DNA from: Azolla pinnata
Taxonomy: Eukaryota; Streptophyta; Polypodiopsida; Salviniales; Salviniaceae
Direction: 5' to 3'
Assembly (NCBI GenBank): GCA_037176905.1
Contig: JBBBWG010029499.1
Location: 1 to 52,696, forward strand
DNA length: 52,696 nucleotides
The notes below the pieces were generated by a model. It was not told the DNA's origin. It made no database searches and worked only from the letters and a program-made list of their open reading frames with translations. Each line of letters begins with the position of its first letter. Position 1 is the first letter of the stretch. Made by a program: the position numbers and the translations under genes. Positions 23,714 through 36,339 of this stretch are shown piece after piece.

Positions 23714-23928
23714 TGTTATAGTTCTACTATTAAGGAGGACGGAGAGAGCAAGAATGAAATAGCAAGGAAGAGAGACTCAAGGTTAACTAGTACAACATGC
23801 CATGTCTTGGATAGGTCATCCTCTTTATTCATTCCTCCTTAACAATTATATCCATCTCAAGAAATGGTTCCATCATAACTAATCTGTCTAACCGTAGTTA
23901 GGTCTAAACTAACCTTGGTTCTATAATA
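23714..23928 (-). repeat. LTR copy, upper (5' LTR on the minus strand)
   Basis: About 215 bp, TGTTATAG to GTTCTATAATA on the plus strand. It matches 21148-21340 with small length differences. Confidence 0.7.
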
Positions 23929-26900
23929 TGACGAGAGTATTATTTATGTTTAGATTGTAGCACCCCATGAGTCTTTTAATACAAAAAAACTATAAGTATT
24001 TATAAAAATAATCAATCTTTTATTATGTGTATTACTACATTTGAGGGCACAGAATCACCTCAAATCAGAGGGACAATAAGAACGATCAACTTCTATTAAT
24101 ATTTTCATATTAATAGTAGTTATAAAAACCGTGATATTTTTATATAAAGGTATTTTGGATCACGAATATATATATTGAAATCGGAAATTTGAATACTCTA
24201 AATGATAGTTCCAAAATATAGTTAATAGTAGTTTTGAACTACCAATTTTAACGATTTGTATTTGTTCATGACATAAATTTATTAGGCCATGATATTGTTT
24301 TTATTGATAAATAAAAACCATTCTTCTTAGATAATCGTCTTTATTTTAGGTATGAGTCTCAACAAAATAGTATTAACAAACATGAATACTTAGCTAAATA
24401 TTAAAGAATGTGTTTTAACAAAATATGTCATGGTTTACTTATATATATATTTTCTCCTTGCTTTCACAACAAATCCACGTGTTGTAAAGTATTTGTATGA
24501 TGCTCATTCCATTGATCTTGTTATATTAACCATACTTTTGAGCACATATTATTACGGATTGCCAAATAGGTCTAGGGCTTTTTAGTACTTATATTTTAGG
24601 CACTATATTTTAGGCGAGAGGTTTTTAATAGCTCTGTTTCAAGTATCTCTCGTTTAGTAACTCTATTCCTAACATGCTAATATTAAAAGACTTTAAAGTT
24701 TCTTCGAGCATATATATAAAGGTGAAGAGTGTTGGTAACACTCTTCAACAAATCAATGTTGTTACAATTAGTTTGAGCCTCCACTTATCAATCCTCAACC
24801 CTCTTTCCTTAGTGCATTTCTTCATTGCCCTAGCTCCATGTATGCTCATCCCTAACCCTTGCCTAGTTTGTAACATAAATTGCTTTTAACATGCTTAATA
24901 CTATATAAAATCAAATTTACCCCCATGACCTTGAATAAATATTTAATGTAGTTCCTAAGAAAGTTATCTAGAGTAAGTTATAATCTTAGACTAAATATAT
25001 CAAACCTGTTAAAGTTATACATTATTTAAAAGTTTAGAATGAGTATTGTACCAAGGAGCATAGAACAAGTAAAATTAACATAATAAAGAGGAACAATATA
25101 ATATATTAACAAATATGGTACCTATGCCTTGCTCACAAGTAAGCATTATAAAGATGAGTGTAGTAAAACAAGTTTACAACTTATACCTTAGAAGTGCAAC
25201 ATTATAAGAATCTTGAAGAGGAAAATAACAAAGTTGATAACATGCCATCAAAATGAGTGCACAAAAAGTGATAAATTAAGATTACAACCATACATCTTGT
25301 TAATTGAAAACATTTGCAACTCAATGTTTGTGTCAACAAAAAGGCAAGGAGGTTGCAACTCCAAAATGAGTTATATGAAATAGAGAACTAGCTATGGGTT
25401 ATACAATTGCCATCAAGGCGTATGCAGATCGCTCATATCTATCTGCAAATAGATTAATCAGTTATGAGGATTGAGTTGAGGTATGTTTATCTGGTTTAGT
25501 TTCATTACACATGAGTGATGATGATCGTAAGTAATCAAGAAAAATATTCTCACCTTTGGCAATCTTGTTGCATTCCTCATCGTAGAAGGGTGGAACTTGA
25601 CAGAGGAATCACACAAGAAAACCTCTGAGTTGAAAGAGTAATTCGCTCTGGTTGAGCCCAAAATATGTCGACAATGTATACCATGGTGGTTGAAGCTATA
25701 ATGGAAACAATAGTACTAACAACTCATATAGAGAATGGAATGATACTATTGAATGGTAAAAGAGCCAACTATCATCAAAAGTGGTAGAGGAAGGAATGTG
25801 TTCAACTAAAAGAGCATAAAACGGAACAAGACCTACTAGCATACATACTGTGTCGTACCCTCTAGTGAGAAAGATAGTGGCATAGTGCCATTTAACGATG
25901 ATCAACATGTACTTAATGTTGACAACAAGAATATTAGGAGTTGAACTAGGTAGATTGAATTTGGACATCAAATAGCTTGACAAGCCACAAGAATTGATTT
26001 GAATGGTTGAAAAAAACTGGAAGACTTGACTCTATAAAAATGACACACTACACTTGCTGAACAAGTTGGGTAATGGATCCCTATATATTCTGCAAGGGGA
26101 AGCAAAGTACATGAAGACTGTAGGAATTTTGCTAAGAACTTTGGTCTTTGTTAGACAAATATGGTTGAATAGGGGATGGAAGACTATGAATTTCAACAAG
26201 TTGAGCAAGTGCTTCATCCAACAAGGAGGTAAGCTCATAGCAAAGAGAAGGATGGATATTCTTCCTCAATGTTGATACTTCAAAGCAATCGCTATAGGCT
26301 TAAATTGAATGGAATAGCATCAGAAGAATCGGATGCAGTGGAATGTACATCATGAATAGATGTGACAAAGTATGTGATCGGAAGGCCACCTTGGGGGAAA
26401 CTATAAGGAAACAACGCAAGTACTAGTGCAGGGAATAAACAGAACCGGAACTTTGAGATGAGAAAACATCAAGTTTCATGGAAATTCATTTTGAATTTGA
26501 CAATTGCTCAGCATGAACCAAATGAGATGCCTAGATTGCTGGCTTCATACAGACAACCACGTTTGATTGAGTGATGATCGAGTTGTGGTCGTTAAGGCCT
26601 AAATGGTAAACAAGTCAAGGCACTTGTCCTCCATTGAGATTCTAACTTGTTGGTGATTCTTCTGCATGACCATTCACCAACTCCTCCAAGAACTTACAAT
26701 CAAAATGCTGAAGCTCACCTCCTGGGGAATTGGATCAGTCGTCGTAGAAGTAGATTGAGAGAAGGAGAGAGAGAGGGAGAGAGAGAGATGAGAGCAGATT
26801 TTGGATTGTTGATCTCTAGTCTAGAAGAGCAAGGGAAAACAAGGGGTTCAAGGGGATTGCAGATTCTCCAAACTTGAGCAAACTTCAAATCAACAGCAAA

Positions 26901-27480
26901 GAGAAATGTTGTCAATTCTAAGTGATATCCACACAAGCGCTCGAACTGCCCATGTTCTTGAAACATTGTTAACTATTAATACATAGGAGAGATGGCATTA
27001 TGCTAGAAAGGGTTCAGTTCTTGTACAGTTCAAACGGTGCACAGATTTAGCTGCTCAACTCAAGTGCCAAACCATGACTAATGTCAGCAAGCACTAGCAA
27101 ATTTGTCAGTAGCATAGTCTTCTTATAAATGTTACGGCTTGGGGTGTGTTCACAATCTTTTTGTCCATCCATTCGTTAGCATGTACCAGCAATCTGCCTT
27201 AACAGTAAACCTTGCCACTCGCAGGGACAAGCAGGGGGGATGAGTGCACAGCAAGCTCAACCTACCGATTCAGATAGCACAAACCATGCGAGTTCCGACA
27301 TCTCACAATCGCACTATCGTCCGCAGATGAGATGGTAAAGAAACAGTAAAACACGGTTGCGAACTGAGGGTTTTGTAGTCGGTTTCCTTCCTTTGGCTGG
27401 TGAATAGCTTTTCGGGGAACAAGAGCCTGAAGACGAAGAAGAAGAAGAAGAAACAAAATTACACTCCACAATCAAGGTAG
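23929..27480. other. Gene-poor AT-rich region
   Basis: Only short frames without recognisable families. A (GA)n-rich purine run is at 26755-26790. From about 26600 to 27480 the composition is less AT-rich, but I find no supported exon. Old element debris is likely. Confidence 0.45.
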
Positions 27481-27509
27481 CAGAATGCGTATCCTTTTGC
27501 ACCGACATT

Positions 27510-27900
27510 TACGCATATGCACGTATGCATACACGTATATGTATTCGCATACAAGGAAGGCACTTGGCAAAGGCCAGACCCCTTCTACAACATGCGTATA
27601 TGCACTCGAGTACGTATATATACGTGTTCGGTAGACAAGGTGGCAGAACGTGGGTGCAAGGCATATGCACAATACACATATGTATACGTATACATATTCG
27701 CATACGTATACGCATGCGCACACGTATCCGTATTTGCATACGCATACACGCATTAGCATGGCGCTAGCATATGCAAACGTATTTGCAGCATACACCTACC
27801 TATACAATCATTGGCATACGCATAAGCATACAAATAAGCATATATACATATATATATACGATATGTATACGTATATACGAATACGTATAGGATTGTATGC
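27510..27900. repeat. Alternating purine-pyrimidine tract (ACGTAT/GCATAC)
   Basis: Nearly 400 bp rich in TACGTATGCATACACGTATA-type words with few breaks in purine-pyrimidine alternation: 27512-27556, 27593-27625 and 27664-27895. It lies roughly 0.1-0.5 kb upstream of the CT-rich leader of the DUF1639 gene. Confidence 0.85.
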
Positions 27901-28009
27901 TCATATGGTCATACCCATCACACCCATATCCATCCATGCCCATGCACATGAGCACATGCATGCACATCATACAAACGCATCATGCACATGCACACACACA
28001 TACACATCT

Positions 28010-28230
28010 CTTCTCTTCTTCTTCTTCTTCTTCTTCTTCTTCTTCTTCACGTTTTCCTCTCTCTCTCTCCCTCCTCAGTGTTTCACGAGCCTCTGCAGAA
28101 GAATTCAACCGCAATCTCCATCGCTCCGCCCTGCTCCTCCTCCTCCCCCTCCTCCTCCTCCTCCTTCTTCTTCTTCTGCTTCTCCTTCTTCTGCTTCTTC
28201 TTCTGCTTCTGCTTCTTCTGCTTCTCGCTC
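28010..28230 (+). promoter_or_regulatory. CT-rich leader region with (TTC)n of the DUF1639 gene
   Basis: It begins with a run of about 12 TTC units (28015-28048), followed by CTCTCTCTC and many TCC/TTC/CTTCTG units. Pyrimidine-rich stretches just downstream of transcription starts are common in plants. The exact transcription start cannot be read here. Confidence 0.5.
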
Positions 28231-28771
28231 GCCATTCCAATCCATGACACGAACCCTGCGAATCTCTGGAGTGCCATGACGAGGTCTCCGTCCGTGCCGC
28301 CCTCTTCCTGCGTTTCGTCTTTCAGTTTCCGCTGTGGACAGAATCTGTGGGCTTAAGGTCTGGTATTCGTGCTCTCCCTCTCTCTTCTCCTCCTCCACGA
28401 ACACTGTCAGTTACTAGATTCCGCGTGAGATTCTTCGTGTACAACTCGCGAGATTCTGTTCTTCCTCATGGCGGCAAGACTCCTCTGGCTAATGTGATTA
28501 GGTCTTTTTCCTTATCGGATTTCGTTCTCTCGCTCGCTGCCGCTTTCCGTCTCTCTTGTTTCCTCGTGTAGATTGATCGAAGTTCTGAGTTTTTCTTCCT
28601 TGTTCTTCTCCTCCTCTTCCACCTGCTTTGCCGTATCTGTGTAGATAACAAGTCCCTGCTTTCTCACCTTGCAGAGATCAGAGGAGGAAATCGAGTATCC
28701 ATTTGAACAGAGGCGATACAGAGGTGGAACGAGTTCCGAGACCCGCCTGTAATCCAACTGCTAAGCAAGAG

Positions 28772-28873
28772 ATGGGCTGTATGCAAACCCACGGAAAATC
28801 TCAGAGATGGTGCGGTCATGAGAGATCAGAAAAGCAAGGACAACAATGGCTTTCAACCTTGCGGTGCTGTTAA
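28772..28873 (+). promoter_or_regulatory. Upstream ORF overlapping the DUF1639 start
   Basis: ATG at 28772 opens 33 codons (starting MGCMQTHGKSQRW) that end at 28873, past the main ATG at 28818 and in another frame. If the main ATG is the true start, ribosomes must skip this ATG or reinitiate, so it could hold translation down. Alternatively translation starts at a later in-frame Met of the main frame, or the 5' end of the mRNA lies downstream of it. Confidence 0.45.
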
Positions 28874-30826
28874 GGTTATGAAAGTAGAAGAAGAAGGTAG
28901 AGAACGACCAGAGGGAGGGGAAGAAGAAGGAAAGGAAGGAGGAAAAGCTATGGCGGAAGAAGAAGATAGATTGGTGGAAGAAGAAGAAGAAGAAGAGGAA
29001 GACGAAGACGAAGACGAAGAGGAAGAAGGAGAAATAGAAGAAGAGGAGGAGGAGGAAGAAGAAGAAGAAGGTGGAGGGGGAGGCAGAAAAAAGAAAGGAG
29101 AAGAAGAGGAGGAGGAGGAGGAGGAGGAGGAAGAAGAAGGAGCAGAAACAGATCTAAACAAGAGAGATAGAGGAGATCTAGGTCTAGTGGTGCTTCAATG
29201 GGGCCATAGGAAGAGAGCTAGATGCAGCAGAGCAGATAACCACGGCAACAGCAATAACCATCATCATGTGGCAAAGCCGGCTATGGCGGAGGATCAATCC
29301 TCTGTGTTGACAAGGAAAGTGGTGAGGATGAAGAAGACGGAGAGAGCCGAGAGCTCCATGAAGAGCTTTGCAAGGGCCAAGGCTGTTAGCACCAGGGCTC
29401 CATCAGCCATGGCGGAAGCTCAAGCTCAAGCTCAAGCTCAAACGCAATCAGGAGAAGGCAGAGGAAGGGTGAAAACGCTGAGGAAAGCAAGCCTGGAAGC
29501 AAGCAAAGCAAAGTCCCAAAACTCTAACCCTAGCCATAGCCATAACCCTAACCCTAACCCGAAACACAGAGAGAAGCCTCTTAACAGCCACATGAAAACC
29601 TCGACTCTACCTCCTCCTGCTGCTGCTGCGGTGGTTCCACCTCCTTCTGCGGCTGACCATAACACTAAGTCCGATTCTCCGGATAGGATGAATGCCAGTG
29701 ATCTCTCTGCCTCTACCAAAGCCAAGATTGATCTGCCCAAGATCATTCTTTCTCTGTCAAGGCGAGAGAAAGAAGATGACTTCCTCATCATCAAAGGCAC
29801 CAAGCTTCCGCAGAGGCCTAAGAAAAGGCCCAAGGCTATAGAGAAGCTGCTTCATGTGAGTAGATCTCCTTCCCACTGTAGCCTATGGTTCTTGAAGCTC
29901 TTTTCTGTTGTAATTTGCTTTTGTTGGGTCTTTCTTGAAAGGAGCCTCATGCGTTGTTTTTTGTTCTCCTTTGTTTCTTCAGTATTGCACCCCGGGGAGC
30001 TGGCTTACCGATCTGTCTCTGGGGCGATACGATGTGAGGGAGAAGAAGTGTGTGAAGAAGGTAAAACATATGAATCTCTGCAGCTATCTGTATGCCATGT
30101 CTACATGCTTTTGTTTCTGCCACTGTTCCGAAGTGTCCTTCTTCTTATCGATAAGCATACATGAAGAGATTCTGGACGTGATTTCCAGTGTGCACATCCA
30201 TGTGAATCCAAAGCTTCCATTGTTACATGCCCTAGTTGCATCACGTGTTTTGCAATGTGTGTGCGTGTGTTGTGTCTATTCCAGGTTTGTTCAATTTACG
30301 AGGGTTTGTTTCTATGATCTAGCTTCGTGTGTGCTTTTTGTGCGTTGTGTGTGTGAGAGAGAGAGGGAGAGAGGTTTGCAGTTCATATGCCAGTTGTGTA
30401 TATGTGAAGAAGCTTCCATGGAAGCTGAATCTGTCGAGCGTGAAGAGAGATTGGGGGCATGACCTCCATTGTATGCATCTATGCAATTGGGAGCTCTCAT
30501 TGCTAGAACATGATATGCCTGATTGCATCAGTTTTGCAATGTGGGAGTTATTTGCATGCGCCAGGTTTCTGATTCATCCATTTCAGATTATGTAAATATG
30601 TGTGTATTTTCTGTGTAAATGGGGGAGAGATTTGTGATTCGTATGTCTGATTGTGTATATTGAAGCTTCCATATATATATATACCTAACCTGTGCCTAAT
30701 CACTCTGTTTGGTTTCACAATCATATGAAGATTCCATATTTGACTAACCTGTGTCTATTGCTCTGTTTTGGACAGAAACCAAGGGGCCTCAAGGCTATGG
30801 AAAGTTTGGAGAGCGACTCGGAGTGA
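28818..30826 (+). CDS. DUF1639 family protein
   Basis: Three coding exons: 28818-29855, 29983-30060 and 30776-30826. Introns are 29856-29982 and 30061-30775, GT-AG and in phase, giving 388 residues. The C-terminal domain is the plant DUF1639 core: LPKIILSLSRREKEDDFLI, KGTKLPQRPKKRPKAIEKL, then HYCTPGSWLTDLSLGRYDVR, EKKCVKKK, and an ending of ESLESDSE. The family's molecular role is unknown; basic PKKRPK could act in nuclear targeting. Residues about 20-110 are an extreme Glu/Asp tract encoded by (GAA/GAG)n, so its length may vary. An (AQ)n run follows at about residues 198-210. Regulation may involve the CT-rich leader and the overlapping uORF. The family call is firm; the start codon is less certain, because a Met just before the acidic tract is an alternative. 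Confidence 0.88.
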
Positions 30827-33114
30827 GAGAGAGGCCTGAGTCAGCGTTTGCCCCATCCTGTTTAGACTAGTTTTTTTAGAAGATCAAACAAGTGATCGAC
30901 AAATCTTAGCTTCTAACAACATTCATGGAGCATCCCCACGCACAAACATCATTATGAGCTCTTGCTTCCATCAGCGTTCAATCTCCAGGCATTTGAGGTA
31001 TTTATCTCATGGGATGCTCGCTGGAACATGAGGTGCTAAGCAAAACCAACACATCACAATGAGATGCTCCCCTCCCCTGATAACAAATCTTTCCATCAAA
31101 GAGGTTTTGTGATCATCGGACTATTTTAAAAAAGGCCGTTTTGTAGTTCGGTAAAAAAAGAAGGAAAAAAAAAAGTCGCGGAAATGGCATATTTTCTCTT
31201 AGTCTGATCCGAACAGGAGTTCGAGATTGCAAATACTTTGTACAAGAGAATGTGGAAGATTGGGTCGGGAAAAGCTTGTGGTTTCTACCATTCCTGATCT
31301 GTATGGTATTATCATCGAGTCTGTTTGGACTGTAATCTCGGCATTAGGTTAGGCTTGTGGAATTCCTTGTTTCATCGGATTGGATTGGATCGCAAAACTC
31401 CTTGCAAAACTCCTGCATTGGGGCCATATTCAAGTGAAAGAAGAGGAGATGATGAAAGTCCCTGTGCTTTTTTGAGCTAATCCAAAGAAGTTCCTTCCTT
31501 GCCAGTTCCAGAAGAGAGAGTTAGTTGGTTTTTATTCATGGTGTAAGGCAGGTTAATGATAATGTACATATGATGCTGGTGTACTGGTATTTTGATCCCA
31601 TTCATTCTAATATGAAAAGACGTTGGGCTCCAAATATAGTCATATGCTAAGCTGTTCTTTCTCTGTTCTCTCTTGAGCTGTCTGTAAAAGCATTTGTACA
31701 GTTTAATATAGAGTTTATCGATGGCACAGAATAGAACGGATTTGATATCTAACGACCAAATCAGGAACCGAACCTTCCAAGTCACCTTCCTTTTGAAATG
31801 ACACTCATATACATTCAGCTTGGCAAGGAGATGTCAAAAGCAGATCCAGGGGTTTGATAATCTGCTCTTGTTTCTGCAGTGAACTTTTTTGTATATCTGT
31901 GGAATGGCTGTAATTCCGATTGCAGAAATTTGGTAAATATGTAACCCCATTAGTTTGATCTCAATCATAGAGTCTTCTTCATGACTCACTACGGTCAATC
32001 CTTTTGTGAATGAATCTCTATAATGAATCGCATAGCCATCACTAAAATCAGAACGATTTTAATGCCTTCCACTAGAACAGTTTAAACCTCACGCAAATAA
32101 CAAATAGTTCACAGGCCTGAAGGATTGCAAGCAGCTTATGATAAAGCCCAGATCAAAAACATATACACATAGTCCATCAAACCTAGACATACGTTTGCAT
32201 GCGCCGCAGAATTGAACTGCTTCTAGTCCACTAAAGCTTCAATTGTTAGTCACAGAAATAAGTGAGAGGTAGCATACCATAAGCTATACATCAGATTTAC
32301 TTGTTTCCAAAACTGATCATGCACCCAGAGGCTATCACGGTCAATATCTTAAGCCACACGCATATTACTCTTATGTAGTTATTGATGTGTTTTATATCTC
32401 GCTTCTCCAGTGATGCATGATGAGTCGAGAACATAAACTGCAACCTCTACTAAGCACACTGTTTAAAAAACAGCCATGAACTCGTTCCATAAAACCAGAA
32501 GATCTGTAGTCACTATTTTCATTTAACCATAGAAATTTAGTTCATTTTTATCAATACACAGTAGATAACATGACCACAGAATGTTGAATTGGATGTTCCA
32601 CCATGACCAAGACATATCCATAATGTACATACTGTGTACAATTTCAGATCAGCCTAAGACTTTTAGAGAAACCTTTCTGTACTACAACACTTGGATTTCC
32701 ACTAACCTGAAGTCGAACCTACTTCATGTCCTAATTATAAGACATCATATAATCATCACAAAATACCCATTAACTACAAAGACCCATCTGTTTTGATGTG
32801 TACAAGTATATGTACATCAATGGCTCAAACTAAGGAACGCAAATAAACTCCTTGATAAAAAAAAATTTATCTTTTCCAAATTCGGGATAAACACCTTGAC
32901 CTAAACCTCCAAAACAAGGTAGTATTAAGACTCTGACAAGTTGGAAACAGCCAACTTGCGATAGATTTTGCACAATGCCGTAACAAAGAAGTCAATAAAA
33001 TAGATTTTTGACCCACACAGTAGACCACTCTGATCCCACGAGTTGCAAAGAAAAAGGACTATGGCAAAAAACAGTCTCAAAATGGTGAAGTTTTTATGGA
33101 CAGTTACTATCAAG
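30827..33114. other. Intergenic: 3' flanks of two convergent genes
   Basis: It lies between the stop of the DUF1639 gene and the stop of RanBP1, which face each other. It should hold both 3' UTRs. No other gene, RNA or repeat recognised. Confidence 0.5.
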
Positions 33115-34561
33115 TTACTTCCCCTCCTCCGTGGAACTAGGCTCCTTATCATTCACGACTGTTGCAATCTCTTTATCCTCCTTACCACTTTTCTTCTCTT
33201 CCTTATCATCCACTTTGAGCGCTTGTAAAAGCTCTTCTACTTCTCCAGCATTAGAAGGCACTGCTTTTTGTGCATCTTCAAAAGCTTTCTTAAAGGTTTG
33301 GGCATCTAGGGAAGACAAAGAACACAATGAGAATATGGCAAATGTCTGTCCATAATGATACAACAAACAGGCTGTAGGATACCTACTTTCCACACTGCCG
33401 AAACGAATGCAGAAGAGCTCTTCTTTGACCTCTCCATCTGCAAAATCAGGTGCATGCCAAACCCAAGTTTTGTCACTCCCTTGATGCTCCTGAAGCACAA
33501 TCGATGGGATAACTACCAACAAGAAAAAATAACACCCACAAGAAAGAAATAGTTGTTAGAAATAAGCAATCATTTATTTAGCATGGTGGCTAACGAGTCT
33601 CCCCATAGAGCAACACGTAGAGAGCTCTCCTCTGCTCACTCTTGATTAACGAAAACAAATGAATGCATTGAGAAGAACCTACCTACGTGGTTCGCACAGA
33701 TCTTCAGTGTCTTGTTCTGTCTCATGACAAGACGAACTTTTTTAGTCTCTTTGTGTTTGAGCAGCTTGACAACTCCTACACCTCTTTCCTTCCACTGATT
33801 CCCGTCCTTATCAAAGCGATAAAGCTTGGCTTTCCTGAATGCAAGCAAATAACAACTGAGAATCCGTGGAACTTTCAAACATTCAATTGTTGAAACGAAT
33901 TCATCTTTATATGGCTACATATATATATATACGAATTAGTACAGCGCTATTCTTAGAATGCACGATTGAGAAAAGCAAAGAATGTAAGTTTCAAGGCTTT
34001 TCATTAATCAAGGCGTTACTAACAAAGCAAACAAAACAAAAAAAGCATGCGAGACATGATCAAGGAATATGTCAGAGGCCCGCAGCAGCATTAAAACATT
34101 GATGCAACAAACTAGAGAAAGAGCTAGAAAGAAACAGCGGGAGAGGGAAAGAAGCGGGAGAATAGAAGAACTGGCAAAGAATCGATGGAAAGAAGCTGGA
34201 AAAGGGCCAAGAAGGAAAGAAACCAAGAGCCAAAAAAACCAATTTGAAACGGATCAAGAACAAACAGAATCCAGAGGAAGGAAAAACACAGAAGCAGGAA
34301 GGAGAACCACGGAAGCGCATGTAACGAGACAGAGAGGGGAGAGGGGAAAAGGGGGGGGAGGGGGGAGGAGACTCACAGATCAATGAGAGCATCTTCGTTC
34401 TCTTCGCCTGTGCTGACAACGACGGCGTCGAGCTTGATGATGGGAGCGATCTCAGCGCCCGTGTCCTCTTCTTCAGCGGCGGCTCTGGAGTCGTCGTCAG
34501 CATCTTCGGCGGTGGAGGTGGGCTTGGTCTCGTCGCGATCCTCCTCGCCGGATCCTGCCAT
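33115..34561 (-). CDS. RANBP1: Ran-binding protein 1
   Basis: RanBP1 binds Ran-GTP in the cytoplasm and, with RanGAP, helps release Ran-GTP from exported transport complexes. On the minus strand, four exons: 34561-34377, 33834-33683, 33512-33387 and 33305-33115. All have GT-AG borders and continuous phase, giving 217 residues. An acidic N-terminus (about 1-40) precedes the Ran-binding domain (about 40-172): [75 protein letters not shown] Lys/Glu-rich tail ends TEEGK. The length is normal for plant RanBP1. I chose the start at 34561 because the next domain exon is in phase and the Met lies in a CCATGGC context. It is flanked upstream by a TTC-rich stretch. Confidence 0.95.
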
Positions 34562-34699
34562 GGCTATGGAGTGCAAGCTCGGATCGGGCCGCTCGGGGTA
34601 CGATCTCCTCCGTGCAGAAGAAAACGCAGGCAGAGGAAGAAAGAGAGGGCGAGTGTTGAGGCGTTTGCTTTTGTTCTTGTTTTCCACAGGGAAAAATTA

Positions 34700-34860
34700 G
34701 GGTTTCTGATCGTCTTCTTCTTCTTCGTCTTCTTCTTCTTCGTCTTCTTCTTCGGGTTTTAATCAAAATTCTTCTGTTTCTTCTTCTTCTTCTTCTTCTT
34801 CTTCTTCTTCAGTTTTTAATCGGAATTCTTCAGTTTCTTCTTCTTCTCCTTCTTCTTGAG
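34700..34860 (-). repeat. (TTC/GAA)n-rich stretch upstream of RanBP1
   Basis: Runs of TTC interrupted by TCGTC and GTTTTTAATC appear on the plus strand, so it is GAA-rich in the RanBP1 sense direction. It lies 140-300 bp upstream of the start codon. It includes two copies of GTTTTTAATC(G/A)(G/A)AATTCTTC-like sequence. Confidence 0.8.
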
Positions 34861-34861
34861 T

Positions 34862-36339
34862 TTAATGTTGAGCAAGAAGAGAACTGATCGATCTGATCAT
34901 CGGTCGCTTGATGCTCAGCAGAAAGCCCGACTTCCCCCGACACGAGCTGTAATTGTCAGAGAGTTGAGAGGAGGAACTGGGAGGTAAGAAGTATAAGTAG
35001 TTTGTGTTGCTCCGAAGAAGTGGATCGATAGCGAGTAGCAAGTATTTATGGTGCTGGCACTCGAGGAGCTGCCTGACAGCTAGAGTGGATTAGATATCCT
35101 TAGGCCAAGAGGTTTGATGAGAGGTGTTGGCGCCGATGGAGTAGCTTGACAACTAGAGTGGGTTAGATATCCTTAGGTGTTGTATGTTGTATTGTTGAGC
35201 TATCAAGCAAGATAGGTATACCTACAAACCTAGTTCCAGAACAACCTTGCACGTAATGATTACCGTGTCCAAACTTTGAAACAAATTGTTGAATCCCATA
35301 GTCGATAGTCGATAAAATTGCACGATTCCAACTCATCCTTGGGCGTGAGTGCAAGAAGGCTTCCCGATCGAAAGAAATGCTTGCCAATCTTGCGAGATCT
35401 TGAAACGTATAGGTCTATTTGGAGGCATATCCTCCACTAGTTCGAACAAATAAACTCTCAATCCAATTGGTTGTCGACCATCACAATCCATTGACAGCAA
35501 ATCATAAAAACACTTATGTCTTTTCATTTGGTCAATATATGTATGCATCATAAATAAGAGTGACAAGGAGTATTGAGCACCATTGAGAGGCAGATGTGGC
35601 ATATTGGACCTACAAATGCTTGAATGAACCAATTCGAGGAGGCTCAACTCTATTGGCATGTTGATTAGGTGAGGCATGGCAATAGATTTACTCAACTAAA
35701 AATGCTGGTAAAACTGATGATCCGAGAAGGAGAGTTGGGGAATGTAATTGGCCTCGAATAATTGCGTATTGAGTTGCCAAGGCTTTAATGTTGGAGGGAT
35801 GCATGTAATTGACACCTCAAGCGAGCAAGAGTTCCCCTTTGTACCCTTCTTATGTATAAAACTTGTTTGGAACCCAACTTCTTTAAGCTATTTGATCTGG
35901 TATCATGAGATGATTTCAGCATGATTAGCTCATTTATGCCCCATAAACAATCAAACCAATCTCATTGCCAATACGTCTAGTCAGTTGCCAAGCCTTGCGT
36001 GTATCCAAGCAGAAGTTGCGTAGTAATGTCATCTATATCCAAAGGTCTGCTGATATCTTGCCAAATCTATCGAGAACTAGCCCAAATTCGGACATGGGTA
36101 GCCAACAATGACATACAAAGTAGCTTCGATGGCCAGCGTGGCGCCCCGACAGTAATAAGAGCAGCTGCAGTTCTCTGATTGGAAGAGTACGAGGTGCGCA
36201 TGCAAATGATGTACATGTGTATGTCGATATGTATTATTATGTATCGGGTGTCAGGAATCAGAACATGCTTGCATGACGTATGAGAAATCGTGATTCGGAG
36301 CACAACAGATCACGAAACAGCCGAAAGCATATCGTGTAG
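34862..36339. other. Intergenic region, no gene supported
   Basis: It holds the RanBP1 promoter side. GAGGT-rich duplicates GACAGCTAGAGTGG-/GACAACTAGAGTGGGTTAGA and TTAGATATCCTTAGG appear at 35080-35105 and 35145-35180. A 120-codon minus-strand frame (35333-35695) matches nothing I recognise and lacks a gene structure around it. Confidence 0.45.

Larger units (their letters stand above)
21148..23928 (-). mobile_element. Small LTR element with gag-like sequence, minus strand (fossil)
   Basis: Two direct repeats, 21148-21340 and 23714-23928, share GAAGGAGAGAG, CTCTTTATTCATTCCTCCT, CATC-rich and GTAGTTAGGTCTAAACTAAC segments, and on the minus strand end CTATAACA or CTATTACA. Just inside the upper LTR the minus strand reads TTGGTAGAGGTGAC, a plausible primer-binding site. 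Minus-strand translation of about 23370-22880 gives Gypsy gag-like blocks (WLDHFDIVANYRQC, and DPAISEKMKLFFLWPKI with FAQAVQIAQQIE). A LINE remnant sits between gag and the lower LTR. It is broken, with several breaks, and old given the LTR divergence. Confidence 0.65.

Noticed and set aside
27650-28279. 209-codon plus-strand frame (His/Thr-rich, then Ser/Pro-rich)
   Set aside because: It consists of translated ACGTAT/ACACAC and TTC repeats, with no domain; it is repeat-driven.
28853-29161. Poly-Ser minus-strand frame
   Set aside because: It is the complement of the acidic tract of the DUF1639 gene.
35333-35695. 120-codon minus-strand frame
   Set aside because: It ends without any recognisable neighbour exon or family motif; kept only as a note in the intergenic entry.
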